Below are positions 59,873-64,000 of a stretch of DNA of 64,000 nucleotides, piece after piece (the stretch's first letter is position 1; the number at the start of each line of letters is the position of its first letter). The translations under genes were made by a program, and so were the position numbers. This DNA is from Clostridium_AW sp040797845. Lineage in GTDB: Bacteria; Bacillota; Clostridia; Clostridiales; Clostridiaceae. A model generated the notes under the pieces. It saw only the letters and a list, made by a program, of their open reading frames with translations, was not told the DNA's origin and made no database searches. The DNA lies in contig JBFNFA010000004.1 in the NCBI GenBank assembly GCA_040797845.1, positions 215,228 to 279,227 of the forward strand. The letters are read 5' to 3'.

Positions 59873-60697
59873 TTAAAGGACATTTATTAATAATTCTTCT
59901 CTCATGTAATTTTTACTTATAGGAATGATATGTGGCTTTCCTGTAATAGGATTTTTTATTATACAAGTTTCTATATTATATGCATTTTGTATATTATTCT
60001 CCGTTAATACCTCTTCTGGTGTTCCATGAGAGGATATATTGCCTTCTTTTAATAAAACTAGATAATCACTATACTGTGCCGCCAAATTTAAATCGTGCAG
60101 TACAGCTATAATAGTAACTTCTCTATTTAAATATTTAACCGTATCTAAAATGTCAATTTGGTGTTGAATATCTAGATTAGAAATAGGCTCATCTAATAAA
60201 ATTATATCGCTTTTTTGAGATAAGGCTCTAGCTATAATTACTCGTTGGCGTTCTCCACCACTTAGTTGATTTATGAATTTATCTTTAAGGTGCCAGGTAT
60301 TTGTCATCTCCATAGCCTCTTTAACTATAGATAAATCCTTTTCCCCTTCATTTTCAAATCTCTTTAAATAAGGAGCTCTACCCATAAGGACGATATCTAA
60401 AACAGAGAAATCAAAGTCTATATTGGTATTTTGAGGTACTGAGGATAGTTTTTTAGCTAAATCTTTGGTTTTATAATCATTTATTTCCTTACCATCGATG
60501 TAAATACAGCTTTGATTTACAGGTAATGCTCTACCTATGTTTTTTAGAAGAGTGGTTTTCCCAGAACCATTAGGCCCTATAATGCTGTAAAATTTATTTT
60601 TTTCAAATTCTATATTTATATCATTCAGTATTTGCTTGTCATCATAGGAATAATTTAAATTATTTATATCAACTGAATGTGAGCTATCTCCAGCCAT
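59873..60697 (-). CDS. btuD: Corrinoid ABC transporter ATPase
   Basis: The 274-residue nucleotide-binding protein has Walker A GPNGSGKTT (about 37-45), signature LSGGERQR, Walker B ILLDEPISNLD and H-loop AVLHDLNLAAQYSDY, the FecE/BtuD pattern of metallophore and vitamin B12 importers. It shares its first base with the btuC stop (TAATG), with GAAGGTGATG upstream. It is the last gene of btuF-btuC-btuD under an AdoCbl riboswitch, which assigns the substrate as corrinoid rather than siderophore. Confidence 0.92.
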   Translation of the reverse strand: MAGDSSHSVDINNLNYSYDDKQILNDINIEFEKNKFYSIIGPNGSGKTTLLKNIGRALPVNQSCIYIDGKEINDYKTKDLAKKLSSVPQNTNIDFDFSVLDIVLMGRAPYLKRFENEGEKDLSIVKEAMEMTNTWHLKDKFINQLSGGERQRVIIARALSQKSDIILLDEPISNLDIQHQIDILDTVKYLNREVTIIAVLHDLNLAAQYSDYLVLLKEGNISSHGTPEEVLTENNIQNAYNIETCIIKNPITGKPHIIPISKNYMREELLINVL

Positions 60698-61749
60698 TAC
60701 ATCACCTTCTTTTTATTCTTTATTAAAAGATATATAAAATAGGGAGCACCAAAAATCGAAGTTATTGCACCTACAGGAATTTCTGCAGGTGGGGCCAAAG
60801 TTCTTGCTAAAGTATCTGAAATTATCATAAAGATTCCTCCACCTAAGGCTGTAAAAGGAAGCAATACTCTATGGTCAGGACCAACTATAATCCTTATCAT
60901 ATGAGGAATTATTAATCCTACAAATCCAATTATTCCGCTCACAGATACACAAGCAGCTATGATTAATGATGAAATTACAAGCAATATTTTCTTTACCTTA
61001 TCTACCTCTACACCTAGGGAAGATGCGGTATCATCTCCTGTTAGCATTACATTTAAATCCTTTGAAAATACAAATATTAGAAATCCACCAATCAAAATAA
61101 AAGGTAATAGGGAAATAACAGCTTTCCAATTTGCTGAATTTAAACTCCCCATTGTCCAAAATATTATCTGCTCAACCTGCTCTCTATTAAAGATCATGAT
61201 AAGAGAGATTATTGAAGATAATAGAAAGCTCACAGAAACTCCGGATAATAGCAATGTGTTGGTGGGAAGTTTAGTACCGGTTTTTGCTATGATATATACT
61301 AATAATGTGGTAAGTATAGCTCCAGTGAAAGCAAAGAAGGTAACTCCACTTAGGCCTAAAAATGCAATATTTAAACCTAGTATAATTGCAATGGAGGCTC
61401 CTAGAGCAGAACCGGAAGAGATTCCTAATATATAGGGATCTGCCATAGGGTTTTTAAAAATAGCTTGAAAAACACATCCCACTAATGATAAACCAGCTCC
61501 TATTAGTGCAGCTAATATAATTCTTGGCAACCTTAAGTTTAAAATAATTAATTTATGAGTGGAAGATATGCCTTCTAAATTTACATATTTTCCAAGGAGA
61601 GGTATCTTTGAAGAAAGAATTTTCATGCTTTGATAAAAATTTATATTTGCCACTCCCAAGGTACTGGATATTACTGTAATAACTAGCAATATAACTATTA
61701 ATACAATTAATAAAAATTTATAGTGTTTTCTTTTGTTAATATAAGACAT
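60697..61749 (-). CDS. btuC: Corrinoid ABC transporter permease
   Basis: The 350-residue permease has about ten membrane helices and the FecCD family blocks RLPRIILAALIGAGLSLVGCVFQAIFKNPMADPYILGISSGSALGA (in parts), FWTMGSLNSANWKA, the ATPase-coupling loop ASSLGVEVDKVKK, and GIIGFVGLIIPHMIRIIVGPDHR-VLLPFTALGGGIFMIISDTLAR (in parts) with EIPVGAITSIFGAPYFIYLL. AAAAGGAGAA precedes its ATG. It sits between btuF and btuD. Confidence 0.94.
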   Translation of the reverse strand: MSYINKRKHYKFLLIVLIVILLVITVISSTLGVANINFYQSMKILSSKIPLLGKYVNLEGISSTHKLIILNLRLPRIILAALIGAGLSLVGCVFQAIFKNPMADPYILGISSGSALGASIAIILGLNIAFLGLSGVTFFAFTGAILTTLLVYIIAKTGTKLPTNTLLLSGVSVSFLLSSIISLIMIFNREQVEQIIFWTMGSLNSANWKAVISLLPFILIGGFLIFVFSKDLNVMLTGDDTASSLGVEVDKVKKILLVISSLIIAACVSVSGIIGFVGLIIPHMIRIIVGPDHRVLLPFTALGGGIFMIISDTLARTLAPPAEIPVGAITSIFGAPYFIYLLIKNKKKVM

Positions 61750-61798
61750 GAAAATTCTCCTTTTCTTAATCCTAAATATTATTAAATATAATTAAGTA

Positions 61799-62740
61799 CT
61801 ATTTGAAAGCCTCAGGGTGAATTATTTTAGCTAAAGCTTCTAAGCCGTCAGCCAGTCTCGGTCCTTGTCTATCTAACATATTATTATCAATCTCAAATAA
61901 ATTACCTTTTTTAATCGCCTCTAAATCCTTATATCCGTTTGCAACTTTGATGTTTTCTTTAGTGTCAAAGTATTTTGATACTATAACCATATCAGGATTT
62001 TTTTCTAATACTTTTTCAACAGAGTATTTCCAACCTTCTGCATCATCTGCTACATTTTTACCTCCGGCCATAACTATCATATCTCGTATAAAGGTTTCTT
62101 TAGTAGCAGTAAAATCTCCAGACTGACCAAAACCTATTACATAATATACGGAAGGGGTTCCTTTTCCTTGAACTTTTGATGTAACATATTCTACCTTTTC
62201 TTTCATGCCGTCTACAACTTCTTTTGCCTTATCATTAGCATTCAATATTTGACCCATTTTTTCTAAGGTGTTATAAGCTCCATCAAAGCTATTTTCTCCA
62301 TATAGTCCAACAACTTTAATTCCTAAATCTTCTAGTTTTTTAAGTACGTCTTTTGGAAAGTGAGTAGAAGCTATTACAATATCAGGGTTTAAATCAACAA
62401 TCTTTTCAATACTTGGAGTTTCTAAACTGCCGATGGATTCAACAGACTTTACCTCTTCTGGATAGTCACAAAAATCTGTTCTTCCAACTAATTTATCTCC
62501 TTTATCTAGGGCATAGATAGCTTCAGTAATATTTGGTCCTAAAGATATTATTCTCTCTGGCTCTTTATCTATAGTAACTTCTCTTTCATAGGAATCTTTT
62601 ATTTTTAAAGGATATGTAGTAGTTACTGGTTGTTTAGTAGTGTTTTCTCCTTCATTTTTTACATCCTTTCCACAGGCTGTTAGTGAAACTATAATAATTA
62701 GTGATAAAATTCCTATAATAATTTTTTTTAGTTTATTCAT
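61799..62740 (-). CDS. btuF: Corrinoid-binding lipoprotein
   Basis: The 313-residue protein starts with a lipoprotein signal (MNKLKKIIIGILSLIIIVSLTAC, in parts) whose lipobox LTAC places the lipidated Cys at residue 23. Mature-domain motifs are PERIISLGPNITEAIYALDKGDKLVGRTDFCDYPEEVKS (in parts), PSIEKIVDLNPDIVIAS and NPDMVIVSKYFD, the class III BtuF/FecB fold. It captures corrinoid at the outer face of the membrane and delivers it to BtuCD. GGAGGAAG precedes the ATG, and the AdoCbl riboswitch lies directly upstream. Confidence 0.94.
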   Translation of the reverse strand: MNKLKKIIIGILSLIIIVSLTACGKDVKNEGENTTKQPVTTTYPLKIKDSYEREVTIDKEPERIISLGPNITEAIYALDKGDKLVGRTDFCDYPEEVKSVESIGSLETPSIEKIVDLNPDIVIASTHFPKDVLKKLEDLGIKVVGLYGENSFDGAYNTLEKMGQILNANDKAKEVVDGMKEKVEYVTSKVQGKGTPSVYYVIGFGQSGDFTATKETFIRDMIVMAGGKNVADDAEGWKYSVEKVLEKNPDMVIVSKYFDTKENIKVANGYKDLEAIKKGNLFEIDNNMLDRQGPRLADGLEALAKIIHPEAFK

Positions 62741-62770
62741 TTTACTTCCTCCTTAAATTTTTAGAAAATA

Positions 62771-62800
62771 AAAAAACCCTTATCATAAGATAACGGCTTA
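62771..62800 (-). terminator. Riboswitch-controlled terminator of the btu operon
   Basis: On the minus strand AAGCCGTTATC pairs with GATAAGGGTTT (one mismatch) and is followed by seven T residues. A second hairpin TTAGCTTA/TAAGCTAA (62814-62835) between aptamer and terminator is part of the expression platform. Confidence 0.78.
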
Positions 62801-62846
62801 AAATTTTAAACCATTAGCTTATCCACGTAAGCTAAGCGTTTAGACG

Positions 62847-62996
62847 TTATAGGCAGATTTCCTGGCTTAGATTCATCGTCTATTTAGCTCCTTCCCCAAA
62901 ATATTGAGTGGATAATGCTAATGACTCATCATCACAGTGGCGGGACCGCAGAAGATTTAACTTCTTTCCCTATTAAACCCTTAAGGGTACCTATAA
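62847..62996 (-). ncRNA. Adenosylcobalamin riboswitch (btu operon)
   Basis: Read on the minus strand, P1 pairs TTATAGG (near 62990-62996) with CCTATAA (62847-62853). The conserved GCGGTCCCGCCACTGTG B12 box (62933-62949), GATGATGAGTCA, and the 3' element AAGCCAGGAAATCTGCC are present. It precedes btuF and should shut off corrinoid uptake at high AdoCbl. The sequence differs clearly from the riboswitch at 27966, so the two are not recent duplicates. Confidence 0.95.
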
Positions 62997-63039
62997 GTTA
63001 ATTCTTAATTAAACTTTATTGAATTTTGTTCTAAATTTG

Positions 63040-63068
63040 AGTTTAACACTTATTCATATAGCTGTCAA
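63040..63068 (-). promoter_or_regulatory. Promoter of the btu operon
   Basis: On the minus strand TTGACA (63063-63068) and TAAACT (63040-63045) are 17 bases apart, about 45 bases before the riboswitch. The rest of the 409-base gap between btuF and pduX is riboswitch and A-T-rich spacer. Confidence 0.83.
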
Positions 63069-63149
63069 TATAGCTAAAATCCTATTTACAGAGGGTAAAT
63101 CCATTGTTAAAATAAAAGTTAAAATAATAAATTTTGAGGAGTATATATG

Positions 63150-64000
63150 ATGGAGGTTGTAGTACGTTATCCTGCAAGTTTTGGTGAAATCCTTCAAGGT
63201 AAAATTGGTGATAAAGATATTTTATGCTCTTGTCCTATTAATATGTACACAGAAGTAAAAATTTTTGAATGTAAAAATCCAAAATTAAAGTATAATTATT
63301 TTAAGTCCTGTAGGTTTATGGAGAATTTACTAAAGGACTGGGGAGAAGAAAAGTACATCGATTTTTTAGATATAGAAATTAAATCAAATATTCCTACAGG
63401 TAAAGGGTTTGCTAGCAGTACAGCAGATCTATGTGGAGTGTATTATGGACTTTTAAAATTTTTTAATAAGGAGTATAACCCTAATGAGATAGAAAAACAT
63501 TGCATAAATATTGAACCTACAGACAGCATAATATTTAATGAAATGACTATTTTTGACTATAAAAAAGGTTCATATAAAAGGGGAATAGGTGACTACATAG
63601 AGTTTAATATTTTAGTTTTTGAAGGAAATAAAGTAGTGGATACAGTACAATTTAACAGTAAGCCACTACCACCATTAAGCAACGTAGAAGATTTAATAGG
63701 AGTATTTGAAGAAGGAGTAAAATATAAAGATATAAAAAAAATAGCATATTGTTCAACAGAGAGTATAAAGAGAAATGGTAAAAGATTAAAATATGATATT
63801 TTAGACAAGGTATTAGAAATAAAAGATGAAATTAAAGGGTATGGAATAATTGGTGCTCATAGTGGGGATGCATTGGGCATAATATATGAAGGAGAAGTAG
63901 ATTTTAAAATTTTAGAGAAATATAAACATCAACTTAAAGATTATAAAATTTATCCGATGACTACCATCCGTAATACTCCCATCGCACTCTGTGAAAGCGA
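63150..64000 (+). CDS. pduX: L-threonine kinase, 3' end disrupted or outside window
   Basis: PduX, a GHMP-family kinase, makes L-threonine-O-3-phosphate for CobD. The frame is open from ATG 63150 (ribosome site TGAGGAG) to the window end, 283 codons. Seen are the N-terminal RYPASFGEILQGKIG, the ATP loop IPTGKGFASSTADLCGVYYGL, the segment EPTDSIIF and GIIGAHSGDALGI near the end. From base 63954 (about residue 268) the sequence is that of the repeat element also found at 50825, so the normal C-terminal residues appear replaced by element-coded ones. Since the family is about 280-300 residues long, only the tail is affected. The gene is divergent from btuF. Confidence 0.85.
   Translation, partial: MEVVVRYPASFGEILQGKIGDKDILCSCPINMYTEVKIFECKNPKLKYNYFKSCRFMENLLKDWGEEKYIDFLDIEIKSNIPTGKGFASSTADLCGVYYGLLKFFNKEYNPNEIEKHCINIEPTDSIIFNEMTIFDYKKGSYKRGIGDYIEFNILVFEGNKVVDTVQFNSKPLPPLSNVEDLIGVFEEGVKYKDIKKIAYCSTESIKRNGKRLKYDILDKVLEIKDEIKGYGIIGAHSGDALGIIYEGEVDFKILEKYKHQLKDYKIYPMTTIRNTPIALCES
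63954..64000. mobile_element. Two-hairpin repeat element, copy B, cut by window end
   Basis: After TTTAT (63949-63953) the sequence CCGATGACTACCATCC.TAATACTCCCATC matches copy A with a single G/A change over 34 bases. The hairpin 1 apical loop then differs: copy A has TTCTATAAG, while copy B has GCACTCTGTGAAAGCGA, whose ends TCGC/GCGA can pair. The remainder lies beyond base 64000. It is inserted within the 3' part of pduX. Confidence 0.62.

Overview
The window is about 70% A+T and reads as the chromosome of a strictly anaerobic, spore-forming member of Clostridium sensu stricto. The evidence is Firmicutes-type ribosome binding sites with many TTG starts, an alpha/beta-type small acid-soluble spore protein, a SpoIIP-like protein, the cobalt-early (anaerobic) cobalamin pathway, a T-box leader, and many U-tailed hairpin terminators. 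I do not name a species.

Layout: (1) 1-4710, housekeeping genes: aroC (5' end outside the window), polA, coaE, a lytic transglycosylase and tRNA-Leu(GAG). (2) 4787-10311, minus strand: a spore protein gene, then a response regulator-histidine kinase-ABC ATPase-FtsX permease module whose ABC promoter carries paired direct repeats. (3) 10435-16500: addA (no addB next to it), ldh, pepT. (4) 16700-19122: two paralogous orphan histidine kinases facing each other around two tiny well-signalled ORFs, one acidic (29 aa) and one hydrophobic with a Cys-rich tail (35 aa). (5) 19298-21234: cobC-cobU-cobS. (6) 21397-27670: an FAD dehydrogenase cassette with a DUF1667 protein, glutamate dehydrogenase and an AEC carrier, behind a promoter with a 26-bp perfect palindrome, closed by a convergent GntR/FadR-type regulator. 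(7) 27916-52383: an AdoCbl riboswitch followed by a run of co-oriented genes covering 5-aminolevulinate, uroporphyrinogen III, cobalt uptake, the corrin ring and cobyrate steps. (8) 52497-59849: a small membrane protein, an HD protein with a TIGR04076 protein, phosphoglucomutase, the SpoIIP-like protein, a patatin-like lipase, an asparagine T-box with asnA, and a DUF3793 gene with a Fur-like box. (9) 59873-62996, minus strand: btuF-btuC-btuD behind a second AdoCbl riboswitch. (10) 63150-64000: pduX, running off the window and apparently interrupted at its 3' end by a repeat element.

Together the window encodes almost the whole route from glutamyl-tRNA to adenosylcobalamin, plus cobalt uptake (CbiMNQ) and corrinoid uptake (BtuFCD). 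Three things stand out. No cobT is seen; instead an ECF S-component overlaps a gene that looks like the alpha-ribazole kinase CblS, pointing to salvage of the lower-ligand riboside. The cobalt transporter lacks its CbiO ATPase here. The corrinoid adenosyltransferase gene cobO is tandemly duplicated.

Two repeat classes are spread through the intergenic spaces: degenerate GTGAAAAGTGAAGAGT-like tracts, several followed by a hairpin, and a 144-nt two-hairpin element next to TTTAT that resembles a non-autonomous IS200/IS605 derivative (one full copy, one cut off by the window end).
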